DNA of 64,000 nt. It comes from Streptomyces sp. WAC05374 (GTDB taxonomy: Bacteria > Actinomycetota > Actinomycetes > Streptomycetales > Streptomycetaceae). Of the stretch, positions 23,831 to 31,751 are shown one piece after another. The notes beneath the pieces are model-generated. The model made no database searches. It worked only from the letters and a program-made list of their open reading frames with translations, and had not been told where the DNA came from. Position 1 is the stretch's first letter. Each line of letters opens with the position of its first letter. Where the stretch lies: contig NZ_SMNQ01000017.1 in the NCBI RefSeq assembly GCF_004353505.1, positions 1 through 64,000 of the forward strand. Direction: 5' to 3'. The translations under genes were made by a program, and so were the position numbers.

Positions 23831-25149
23831 AGCCGCCGGCACTGCGCACGGGTGTGCGGTGGAAGATCTCGATCGCCATCGCCGCCGTGGGCGCGCTGGT
23901 CGCGGTCGCGCTCAGCCTTGTCGTCCACAACGCCGCCCGGGTCTCGATGCTGGGGAACGCGCGGGACGTGCAGATGGAGCGGCTGCTGTTCGCGCAGCGG
24001 ATGTACGAGTCGGCGAAGCCGAAGGGCGACCCCAAGTTCGGGGCGAAGCTCAACGACCCGAACCTGCCCCCGCAGCTCGACGAGCTGATGCGGGAGCGGC
24101 GGCGCGGGACGTACGTGCAGGAGCACGAGGAGGGCCCGCCGGACGTGTGGGCCGCCGTGCCGCTGGGCAACGGGGACGTGCTGTCGCTGCACAGCCAGTT
24201 CGCCAGCCGCAGCACGACGATCATGAAGGACCTGGACGAGGCGCTGATCGTCGGTTCGGTGTCGGTGGTCTTCGGTGGCTGCGCGCTGGGCGTGCTGATC
24301 GGCGGCCAGCTCTCGCGGCGGCTGCGAAAGGCCGCCACCGCGGCCGGGAAGGTCGCCCAGGGCAACACGGAGGTACGGGTCCGGGACGCGATCGGCGGTG
24401 TCGTACGCGACGAGACCGACGAGCTGGCGCGGGCGGTGGACGCCCTGACGGACGCGCTCAACGAGCGGATCGAGGCCGAGCGGCGGGTCACCGCGGACAT
24501 CGCGCACGAGCTGCGTACGCCGGTGACCGGGCTGCTCACGGCCGCCGAGCTGCTGCCGCCGGGGCGGCCGACCGAGCTGGTGCGGGACCGGGCGCAGGCG
24601 ATGCGCACGCTGGTCGAGGACGTGCTGGAGGTGGCCCGGCTGGACAGTGCCTCCGAGCGGGCCGAGCTCCAGGAGATCGCGCTCGGGGAGTTCGTCGAGC
24701 GGCGGGTCACCGCGCTGTACCCGGACGCCGAGGTGCGGGTGGTGCACGAGTCGTGGGTGAACACCGATCCGCGCCGGCTGGAGCGGATTCTGGGCAACCT
24801 GCTGGCGAACGCCAACAAGCACGGCGGGGGGCCGATCGAGGTCACGGTCGAGGGCCGGGTGCTGCGGGTGCGCGACCATGGGCCGGGGTTCCCGGAGGCG
24901 CTGCTGCGGGAGGGTCCGAGCCGGTTCCGTACCGGCGCCAGTGACCGCGCCGGGCACGGTCACGGGCTGGGCCTGACGATCGCGGCGGGCCAGGCCCGGG
25001 TGCTGGGCGCGCGGCTCACCTTCCGCAACGCGGCGCCCACGGGCACGGCGACCGGCAACGGCGGTGCGATCGCGGTGCTGTGGCTCCCGGAGCACGCGCC
25101 CACGACGACGGGCAGTTTCCCGATACTGCACCTGCCGGACACGCCCTGA
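23827..25149 (+). CDS. cseC: Sensor histidine kinase CseC
   Basis: This 440-aa transmembrane kinase detects cell-envelope damage and phosphorylates CseB. The first membrane segment is at about residues 14-34 and the second at about 138-160, enclosing a roughly 100-residue extracellular sensor. Then come HAMP, HisKA with His228 in DIAHELRTP, N box NLLANANKHG and G boxes RDHGPGF and GHGHGLGL. The ATGA overlap with cseB couples translation. A Thr/Pro-containing tail follows the ATPase domain. Confidence 0.95.
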   Translation: MKPPALRTGVRWKISIAIAAVGALVAVALSLVVHNAARVSMLGNARDVQMERLLFAQRMYESAKPKGDPKFGAKLNDPNLPPQLDELMRERRRGTYVQEHEEGPPDVWAAVPLGNGDVLSLHSQFASRSTTIMKDLDEALIVGSVSVVFGGCALGVLIGGQLSRRLRKAATAAGKVAQGNTEVRVRDAIGGVVRDETDELARAVDALTDALNERIEAERRVTADIAHELRTPVTGLLTAAELLPPGRPTELVRDRAQAMRTLVEDVLEVARLDSASERAELQEIALGEFVERRVTALYPDAEVRVVHESWVNTDPRRLERILGNLLANANKHGGGPIEVTVEGRVLRVRDHGPGFPEALLREGPSRFRTGASDRAGHGHGLGLTIAAGQARVLGARLTFRNAAPTGTATGNGGAIAVLWLPEHAPTTTGSFPILHLPDTP

Positions 25150-25170
25150 CGGCAGGGCCCGCGTGCCGTC
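25148..25170. terminator. Hairpin at the end of cseC
   Basis: GACGGCA (25148-25154) pairs with TGCCGTC (25164-25170) around a 9-nt loop overlapping the cseC stop. It lies in the 42-bp gap before the convergent MFS stop and could end both transcripts. Confidence 0.4.
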
Positions 25171-25191
25171 GGGGCGCGTCCGGACGAGCGG

Positions 25192-26769
25192 TCAGGCCGC
25201 CGTGTCGGCGAGCCGCTCCTGCTGCTGGCCGGCCTTGGAGGGCGCGTCCTCGGGGCCCGCGCCCTTGAGCGGGACCTCCTTGACGAAGAACGCCGCCACG
25301 AAGCCGAGGACCGCGACTGCCGCGCCCACCAGGAAGGCGAGGTGGGTGCCGGACGACACGGCGAACTGGTACGCCTCGCGGACGTGTTCCGGCAGCCGCG
25401 CCAGGCTCGCCGCGTCGAGCTGCGCGGACGTCTGCGTGGCCGCGCCGCCGCCCCGGGCGGCCATCTCGTCCTGGACGCGGCCGGTGAACAGCGCGCCCAT
25501 GATGGCCACGCCGAAGGATGCGCCGAGGGTGCGGAACAGGGTGGTCGCGGAGGAGGCGACGCCCATGTCCTTCATCTCGACGCTGTTCTGCGCGACGAGC
25601 ATGGTGATCTGCATCAGGAAGCCCATGCCGGCGCCGAGGACGGCCATGTAGACGCCCGAGGTGAGGCGGGAGGTGCCGGTGTCCATCTGGGCGAGCAGGA
25701 AGAGGCCGGCGACCATCAGCGCGCCACCGGCGATCGGGAAGATCTTGTACTTGCCGGTGCTGGTGGTGACGCGTCCCGCGACGAGCGAGACGGCCATCAT
25801 CGCGAGCAGCATCGGCAGGAGCAGCAGGCCGGAGTTGGTGGCGGACGCGCCCTGCACGGACTGCTGGTACAGCGGCAGGAAGAGCGTGGCGCCGAACATC
25901 ACGAAGCCGGCGAGGAAGCCGATCACCGACATGAGGGTGAAGTTGCGGCTGCGGAAGATGTGCAGCGGCATGATCGGCTCGGGGGCGCGGGTCTCGACGT
26001 ACAGGAAGCCGGCGAGCGCGACGGCGCCGAGGGCGATCAGCTCCATGATGACGGCGGAGTCCCAGGCGTACTCCGTACCGCCCCAGGTGGTGACCAGCAC
26101 GATGGCGGTGATGCCGACGGTCAGCAGGGCCGCGCCGAGGTAGTCGATGCGGGGCCGGTGGTCGCGATGCCGCTTCGGGAGGTGGAGTACGGCGGTGACC
26201 ATGGCGAGGGCGACCGCGCCGAGCGGCAGATTGATGTAGAAGGACCAGCGCCAGCCCCAGTGGTCGGTGATGGTGCCGCCGACCAGCGGTCCGCCGATCA
26301 TGGCGAGGGCCATGACGCCGGCCATCATGCCCTGGTACTTGCCCCGCTCACGCGGCGGTATCAGGTCGCCGATGATCGCCATGACGCCGACCATCAGGCC
26401 GCCCGCGCCCAGGCCCTGGACCGCGCGGAAGCCGATGAGCTGGCCCATGTCCTGGGCCATGCCGCTGAGCGCCGAGCCGATCAGGAAGATCACGATCGAG
26501 GTGAGGAAGGTGCCCTTGCGGCCGTAGAGGTCACCGAGCTTGCCCCAGATGGGGGTGGAGGCGGCGGTGGCCAGGGTGTACGCGGTGACCACCCAGGACA
26601 GGTGGGCGAGGCCGCCCAGCTCTCCGACGATCGTCGGCATCGCCGTACCGATGATCATGTTGTCGAGCATGGCCAGCAGCATGGCGATCATGAGCGCCAG
26701 GAGGACCACGCGGACGCTGCGCGGCGGTCTTTCCTGGTCGGTCGCTGGTGTGCGCAGGGCCTCGGACAT
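25192..26769 (-). CDS. MFS drug exporter, DHA2 (14-TM) family
   Basis: This proton-driven multidrug exporter of about 525 aa has roughly 14 hydrophobic segments. DHA2 hallmarks include LDNMIIGTAMPTI (motif D1), GKLGDLYGRKG (motif A) and LGAGGLMVGVMAIIGDLIPPRERGKYQG (motifs B/C region). The start is ATG 26769, preceded by GGGAGTGGGA. GTG 26778 would add three residues. The gene is divergent from a TetR repressor gene, with paired operators between them, a standard ligand-induced efflux arrangement. Confidence 0.93.
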   Translation of the reverse strand: MSEALRTPATDQERPPRSVRVVLLALMIAMLLAMLDNMIIGTAMPTIVGELGGLAHLSWVVTAYTLATAASTPIWGKLGDLYGRKGTFLTSIVIFLIGSALSGMAQDMGQLIGFRAVQGLGAGGLMVGVMAIIGDLIPPRERGKYQGMMAGVMALAMIGGPLVGGTITDHWGWRWSFYINLPLGAVALAMVTAVLHLPKRHRDHRPRIDYLGAALLTVGITAIVLVTTWGGTEYAWDSAVIMELIALGAVALAGFLYVETRAPEPIMPLHIFRSRNFTLMSVIGFLAGFVMFGATLFLPLYQQSVQGASATNSGLLLLPMLLAMMAVSLVAGRVTTSTGKYKIFPIAGGALMVAGLFLLAQMDTGTSRLTSGVYMAVLGAGMGFLMQITMLVAQNSVEMKDMGVASSATTLFRTLGASFGVAIMGALFTGRVQDEMAARGGGAATQTSAQLDAASLARLPEHVREAYQFAVSSGTHLAFLVGAAVAVLGFVAAFFVKEVPLKGAGPEDAPSKAGQQQERLADTAA

Positions 26770-26785
26770 GATTCCCACTCCCGTT

Positions 26786-26856
26786 ACTTACTTGCCGCCC
26801 GGCTAGTTACTACACTGGTGACGGTAGACCCGTCACTAGCCGGGCGTCAAGTAAGT
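26786..26856. promoter_or_regulatory. Paired TetR operators between MFS and tetR genes
   Basis: Two 22-nt arms (26786-26807 and 26835-26856) form an inverted repeat with one mismatch and a 27-bp spacer. The 18-nt core of each arm is itself nearly palindromic: ACTTGCCGCCCGGCTAGT matches its own complement at 14 of 18 positions, and ACTAGCCGGGCGTCAAGT at 12 of 18. This is what two adjacent dimer sites for one TetR protein look like. Both divergent promoters must lie here. Confidence 0.7.
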
Positions 26857-26871
26857 TTGTGGGAGCGGACC

Positions 26872-27438
26872 ATGGCCAGAGGCAACACCCGTCAGCGCAT
26901 CCAGGACGTGGCCCTCGAACTCTTCGCCGAGCAGGGCTACGAGAAGACCTCGCTGCGCGAGATCGCCGAGCGCCTGGAGGTCACCAAGGCGGCGCTGTAC
27001 TACCACTTCAAGACCAAGGAAGACATCGTCATCAGCCTGTTCAGGGATCTGACGCGGCCGATCGACGACCTGATCGCCTGGGCCGAGGAACAGCCGCGCA
27101 CCCTGGAGACCAAGCGGGAGATCCTGCGCCGCTACCACGCGGCGCTCATCGGCGCGGCCCCGCTGTTCCGCTTCATGCAGGAGAACCAGGCGACCGTACG
27201 CGACCTGAGCATCGGCGAGACGTTCAAGGAGCGCATGGTCACGCTCACCGGGCTGGTCCAGGAGCCGGACTTCGCCATGGCCGACCGGGTGCGCTGCATC
27301 AGCGCCCTGTTCACCATGCACGCCGGGATGTTCTTCATGCAGCACGTCGACGGCGACCCCGAGGAGAAGCGCGCGGCCGTCCTCGAAGTCGCCGTCGATC
27401 TGGTGACCCGGGCCCACGGCGGGCCCGCACAGGGCTGA
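26872..27438 (+). CDS. TetR-family repressor of the adjacent MFS exporter
   Basis: This 188-aa protein has an N-terminal helix-turn-helix (about residues 6-52: RQRIQDVALELFAEQGYEKTSLREIAERLEV and TKAALYYHFKTKEDI) and an all-helical ligand-binding domain. ATG 26872 follows GGGAGCGG. The role as repressor of the divergent exporter and of itself follows from orientation and the operator pair. The ligand is unknown. It ends 3 nt from the convergent M23 peptidase stop. Confidence 0.9.
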   Translation: MARGNTRQRIQDVALELFAEQGYEKTSLREIAERLEVTKAALYYHFKTKEDIVISLFRDLTRPIDDLIAWAEEQPRTLETKREILRRYHAALIGAAPLFRFMQENQATVRDLSIGETFKERMVTLTGLVQEPDFAMADRVRCISALFTMHAGMFFMQHVDGDPEEKRAAVLEVAVDLVTRAHGGPAQG

Positions 27439-27441
27439 GCG

Positions 27442-28182
27442 TCAGATGACGACGCCCTCGGCGCGCAGGAACTTCGCCGGGTTGAGCGCGGAGCCGTAGT
27501 TCGGGGTCGTACGGATCTCGAAGTGCAGGTGGGGACCGGAGGAGTTGCCGGTGTTGCCGGAGCGGGCGATGGTCTCGCCGGTCTTCACGGTCTCGCCGAT
27601 GGCGACGTTGACCTTCGACAGGTGGGCGTACTGCGAGTAACGGCCGTTGGCGTGCTTGATCACGACGGCGTTGCCGTACGCGGGGCCGTCGCCGCCGCCG
27701 TTCGGGCCGGCCTTGACGACGACACCGGAGTGGGCGGCCTTGACCGGGGTGCCGACCGGCACGGCGAAGTCCTGGCCGGAGTGCTTGTGGGACCACATGG
27801 CGCCGCCCTGGTTGAAGCTGGCGGTCAGGGTGTAGCCGTTGACCGGCTTGACCCAGGACGCGGCCTTCTTCGCGGCGGCCTTCTTGGCGAGGGCGGCCTT
27901 CTTCGCGGCGTTGGCGGCGGCGGCCTTCTTCGCGGCCACGGCCTTGGCGGCGGCGGCCTTCGCGGCAGCGGCCTTCTTCGCGGCGGCGACCTGGGCGGCC
28001 TTGGCCTGGGCGGCCTGGGCGTCGGCCTGGGCGGCGACGGCGGCGGCCGGGCCGAGGGCGGGGGCCGTCTTGCTGTCGGCGGCGACGGCGGCACCGCCTC
28101 CGAACACCATCGACGCTCCCATGCCGGCGGCGGCGAGGGCGACGACGGCGTTACGGGCGGGGTGCTGAGCGCGCTTCGACAT
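27442..28182 (-). CDS. Secreted M23 (LytM-type) peptidase
   Basis: This 246-aa protein has a signal peptide (about residues 1-35 ending AVAA) and a long Ala/Lys-rich, probably helical segment (about 50-115). The C-terminal M23 metallopeptidase domain shows zinc ligands in HKHSGQDF and HLHFEI. Such enzymes cut peptidoglycan cross-bridges during growth and sporulation, or activate other hydrolases. ATG 28182 is set by GGAGGA 9 nt upstream. The upstream TTG would put that site inside the gene. Confidence 0.92.
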   Translation of the reverse strand: MSKRAQHPARNAVVALAAAGMGASMVFGGGAAVAADSKTAPALGPAAAVAAQADAQAAQAKAAQVAAAKKAAAAKAAAAKAVAAKKAAAANAAKKAALAKKAAAKKAASWVKPVNGYTLTASFNQGGAMWSHKHSGQDFAVPVGTPVKAAHSGVVVKAGPNGGGDGPAYGNAVVIKHANGRYSQYAHLSKVNVAIGETVKTGETIARSGNTGNSSGPHLHFEIRTTPNYGSALNPAKFLRAEGVVI

Positions 28183-28655
28183 GCGGGAAAGTCCTCCGGA
28201 CAAGAGCGGACCCGACGCGATGACCGCGCCGGGTGGTCGGGCTCATCCTTGGTAACCCGCCCACCCATCCCGCCTCAAACCGCCCATCTACGACATCTGG
28301 TCGTAGGCCGTCCGGTGTGACCTGGACGCTTGACGCGCCGCCTCACCGCAGGGCAACAGCCCGAAATGTCCGAAGAAAACAAGGTTTATCCCTCTTGGGG
28401 CCCCGACTGCCTGGCCCTTTCCGCCTCGGTCACCGCCCCCTCGGCCACCGCGCCCGCTCCGGCCCCCCGCCCGCGCCCGCCGGGCCACCCCTCCTACCCG
28501 GCCGAACGCACTATTCCACGTAGTACCGCCCAAAACGCCTGTGCGCCTTGTCACGGCCACCGGCCCGGAAGTCCACCGGAATCGTGACGGGGGCCACGCG
28601 ACCCGGGCTAGTCTCGACGCGTCGACGATCACGCCGTGGCTCCGGGGGGACGCAC
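28183..28655. promoter_or_regulatory. Divergent promoter region: M23 peptidase (-) and NACHT gene (+)
   Basis: This 473-bp gap holds no credible gene. A perfect dyad CTACGAC-ATCTG-GTCGTAG occupies 28288-28306, about 110 bp upstream of the peptidase start. GGTAACCC at 28250-28257 sits within its leader. Near the NACHT start, TAGTCT (28609-28614) with TGACGG 18 nt upstream is a plausible promoter. I looked for a c-di-AMP (ydaO) riboswitch on the minus strand and did not recognise one. Confidence 0.45.
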
Positions 28656-31600
28656 GTGGATCCAGCACTCATCGGCACCCGCCTCGCGTCGAGCGCGATC
28701 GCGCCCCTGATCAGGAAGCTCCTGGTCCAGGACGGCCCCGGCGCCGGGCTGGCCGAGCAGCGCGTCCGCCTGACCCGGCTCGTCTCCTTCCGGGGCGAGA
28801 AGCGGACGCTCACCGAACGGGACGTCCGCAGGCTGGCCGCACGGCTCGTCGCCGATGCGCTCGCCACCCCCGGCGAGCCGCCCTTCCCGCACGACGAGGC
28901 CGAAGCCGTCACCGACGCCCTCGCCCGCACCCTGCTCGCGCTCGGCGACCTGGACATGGACGACGTCCAGGCGGTCCGCCTCGGCCACCGCGAGCTCGCG
29001 GGCAGGCTGCGCGGCGCCGCCCCCGCCCCCGCGGGGCTCTCGACCGACGCGTCGCTCTTCCTGGACTCGATCACCGAGTGGGCCTGCCTGCACGTCCTGC
29101 ACTTCTTCACCCAGCGCTCCACCTTCGTCGCCCGCACCCTCGTGGAGCAGGCCCACACCCAGGCGGAGCTGATCGCCAAGGTCGACGCCCTCATCGCCCG
29201 TACGCCCCGGCCCTTCGCCCGGGACGCGGCGTTCGAGCTCCGCTACCGCGCGTACGTCGCGAAGAAGCACGGCAGCCTGACCATCTACGGCATCGACCTG
29301 CACACCACCCCGGACGCCTGGCCACTGGACGCGGCGTACCTCTCCCTGGAGGCGAGCACCCCGGACACGCGGCCGGCGCCCCGGCCGGGCTTCTCCTGCA
29401 CGGTGACGGTGTGCGACGAGGAGGCCGCACCCGCCCCGCGCCGCCCCGCCGACCAGGCGCTGGCCCAGCACGACCGGGTCCTGCTGCGCGGGGTCGCCGG
29501 TTCCGGCAAGACCACCCTGGTCCAGTGGCTGGCGGTCTCGGCCTCGAAGGGCGACCCGGACGCGCGCATGGCCTACCTGCGGGACCGCGTGCCCTTCGTC
29601 CTGCCCCTGCGCACCCTCACCCGGCACGGCGAGCGGCTGCCCGCCCCCGACCGCTTCCTGCCGGCCGTCGGCTGCCCCCTCGCCCCGCCCGACGGCTGGG
29701 CCGACCGCGTGCTGTCGGCCGGGCGCGGGCTGATCCTCGTCGACGGCATCGACGAGGTGCCCGAACCGGAGCGCGACCGCACCCGCCGCTGGCTGCGCGA
29801 CCTGCTCGCCGCGTACGGCACCGGCAACCGGTGGCTCGTCACCTCCCGCCCGTCCGCCGTACGCGACGACTGGCTGGCCCCGGACGGCTTCACCGAGCTG
29901 GCGCTGACCCCGATGAGCCGCACGGAAGCGACCGCGTTCGTCCGCCGCTGGCACGCGGCCGCCGGCCCGGACGCCACGTCGTACGAGCAGCCCCTGCTCG
30001 ACGCCCTGCGCACCAAGCAGGACCTCGCCCGCCTCGCCACCAACCCCCTGATGTGCGGCCTGATCTGCGCCCTGCACCGCGACCGGCGCGGCTTCCTCCC
30101 GCGCGGCCGCAAGGGCCTGTACGACGCCGCGCTCGACATGCTGCTCGCCCGCCGCGACCGCGAGCGCGACATGGGCGACCCGACCGGCGTCGACCTCGGC
30201 GAGGCCCCGCAGATCCGGCTGATCCAGCGGCTCGCCTACTGGCTCACGATCAACGGCCGCACCGAGATGGACCGGTCCCGCGCCCGGACGATCGTGCTCG
30301 ACGCGATCCCGGCCATCCCGGACGCGGCCGCCGCCGGCGAACCGGAGGCCGTCTTCCAGCACCTGCTCCAGCGCAGCGGCCTGCTGCGGGAGCCCGGCCC
30401 CGACGCCGTGGACTTCGTCCACCGGACCTTCCAGGACTACCTCGCCGCCAAGGCCATCGTCGACGACTGGCACATCGGGGTCCTGACCGACCACGCGGGC
30501 GACGACCAGTGGGAGGACGTCATCCGCATGGCGGTCGCCCACGCCCGCCCGCGCGAATGCGCCGAGATCCTCACCGAGCTGCTGGCCGCCGCCGACCGCG
30601 CCACCGACCGCCGCACCCGGCTCCGGATCCTCTTCGTCGCGGCGGCCGCCCTCGAACACGCCACGGAACTGGCCCCCGGCCTCCAGCGCACCCTGCTGGA
30701 CCGCACGGCGGAGGTCGTCCCGCCCCGCAGCCCGGAGGAGGCCCGCGAACTGGCCTCGGTCGGCCCCCTCGTCCTGGACCTGCTCCCGGGCCCGGAGGAC
30801 CTCGACGACGAACAGGCCCGGATGGTGGTCATCACCGCCACCCACATCGCGTCGGACGCCGCCCTGCCCTACCTGGCCCGGTTCGCCGGCCACCCGTACC
30901 TGCCGGTGCGGTCGCAGCTCATCTGGGCGTGGTCCCGGTTCGACACCGCCGCCTACGCCGAGGAGATCGTCTCCCGGGTCGACCCGGACGGGCTCGACTT
31001 CACGATCGCCTCCGACGACCAGGCCGACGCCCTGCTGCGCCTCGGCCTGCGGATGCCCCGGCTCGACGTACGGGAGGGCGTCTCCGCCACCCGACTGGCC
31101 GCCGTGCTGCGGCACGTCTCCCCCGAGGGGCTCCGGGTGGCCAGGCCCAGGGCGCACCCGGACCTGGACTGCCTGGCCTCACTCGACCGGCTGCGGACGC
31201 TGCGCGTGTACGTCTCCGAGGACACCGCGTGGAGCCTCGCCTGCCTGCCGCCGAAGGCCCCGCTCGAGCACCTGGAGATGCCGGCGCCGCCCCGGGAGGG
31301 GCTGGGCGGGCTGCGCCGCTACCCCGGGCTCCGGTTCGCCGCCTATCTGGGCCGGCTGTCCGCGGACGACTGGCAGGACGTGGCCGAGCTGCCGAGCCTG
31401 GCGTACCTGGCCTGCGCGTCCGCCTCCCTGGCGTCCTGCCCCGCGTCCCTCGCGCTTCCGGGCGTCACGGGGATCGGCCTCGTGATCGCCGACGGCGACC
31501 GGGCGCTCCACCGACTGGCCGGCGTGTTCCCCCACCTGCGCAACCTCAGCCTGATCAGCCCCGGACCGGGCCCGGCGGGCTCGGTCGACCTCTCCCCCCT

Positions 31601-31706
31601 CGCCGGCGCGCGCTCGCTGCGGCGGATCGAGACGCGACGGCTTCAGGTCACCGGCGCCGACCGCCTCCCCGCCGAGGTGTACGTCGAGGTGCACCCGCCC
31701 GCCTGA
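28656..31706 (+). CDS. NACHT-domain STAND NTPase with LRR-like C-terminus (NLR-like, candidate defence protein)
   Basis: This 1016-aa protein has an alpha-helical N-terminal domain (about 1-260). The NACHT NTPase shows Walker A GVAGSGKTT (279-287, Lys285), Walker B LILVDGIDE (Asp363, Asp366, Glu367) and a sensor stretch WLVTSRPSAV. A winged-helix hallmark VHRTFQDYLAAKAIV lies near residue 590. HEAT-like helices follow, and from about 830 leucine-rich units such as LDRLRTLRVYV, YPGLRFAAYLG and FPHLRNLSLIS. GTG 28656 follows GGGGGGA. Bacterial NACHT proteins can give phage defence, but activity here is inferred. No effector domain was recognised, and GC resembles the neighbours. Confidence 0.85.
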   Translation: MDPALIGTRLASSAIAPLIRKLLVQDGPGAGLAEQRVRLTRLVSFRGEKRTLTERDVRRLAARLVADALATPGEPPFPHDEAEAVTDALARTLLALGDLDMDDVQAVRLGHRELAGRLRGAAPAPAGLSTDASLFLDSITEWACLHVLHFFTQRSTFVARTLVEQAHTQAELIAKVDALIARTPRPFARDAAFELRYRAYVAKKHGSLTIYGIDLHTTPDAWPLDAAYLSLEASTPDTRPAPRPGFSCTVTVCDEEAAPAPRRPADQALAQHDRVLLRGVAGSGKTTLVQWLAVSASKGDPDARMAYLRDRVPFVLPLRTLTRHGERLPAPDRFLPAVGCPLAPPDGWADRVLSAGRGLILVDGIDEVPEPERDRTRRWLRDLLAAYGTGNRWLVTSRPSAVRDDWLAPDGFTELALTPMSRTEATAFVRRWHAAAGPDATSYEQPLLDALRTKQDLARLATNPLMCGLICALHRDRRGFLPRGRKGLYDAALDMLLARRDRERDMGDPTGVDLGEAPQIRLIQRLAYWLTINGRTEMDRSRARTIVLDAIPAIPDAAAAGEPEAVFQHLLQRSGLLREPGPDAVDFVHRTFQDYLAAKAIVDDWHIGVLTDHAGDDQWEDVIRMAVAHARPRECAEILTELLAAADRATDRRTRLRILFVAAAALEHATELAPGLQRTLLDRTAEVVPPRSPEEARELASVGPLVLDLLPGPEDLDDEQARMVVITATHIASDAALPYLARFAGHPYLPVRSQLIWAWSRFDTAAYAEEIVSRVDPDGLDFTIASDDQADALLRLGLRMPRLDVREGVSATRLAAVLRHVSPEGLRVARPRAHPDLDCLASLDRLRTLRVYVSEDTAWSLACLPPKAPLEHLEMPAPPREGLGGLRRYPGLRFAAYLGRLSADDWQDVAELPSLAYLACASASLASCPASLALPGVTGIGLVIADGDRALHRLAGVFPHLRNLSLISPGPGPAGSVDLSPLAGARSLRRIETRRLQVTGADRLPAEVYVEVHPPA

Positions 31707-31751
31707 CACGCCTCCTTCCCAGCCCGGGCACGCTCCGCCATCCTCCTCCTC

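Noticed and set aside
28183-28400. A c-di-AMP (ydaO) riboswitch before the M23 peptidase
   Set aside because: It was considered because disA is nearby and such riboswitches control wall hydrolases in Streptomyces. The minus-strand sequence does not show the conserved ydaO core as I know it. A covariance-model search would decide.
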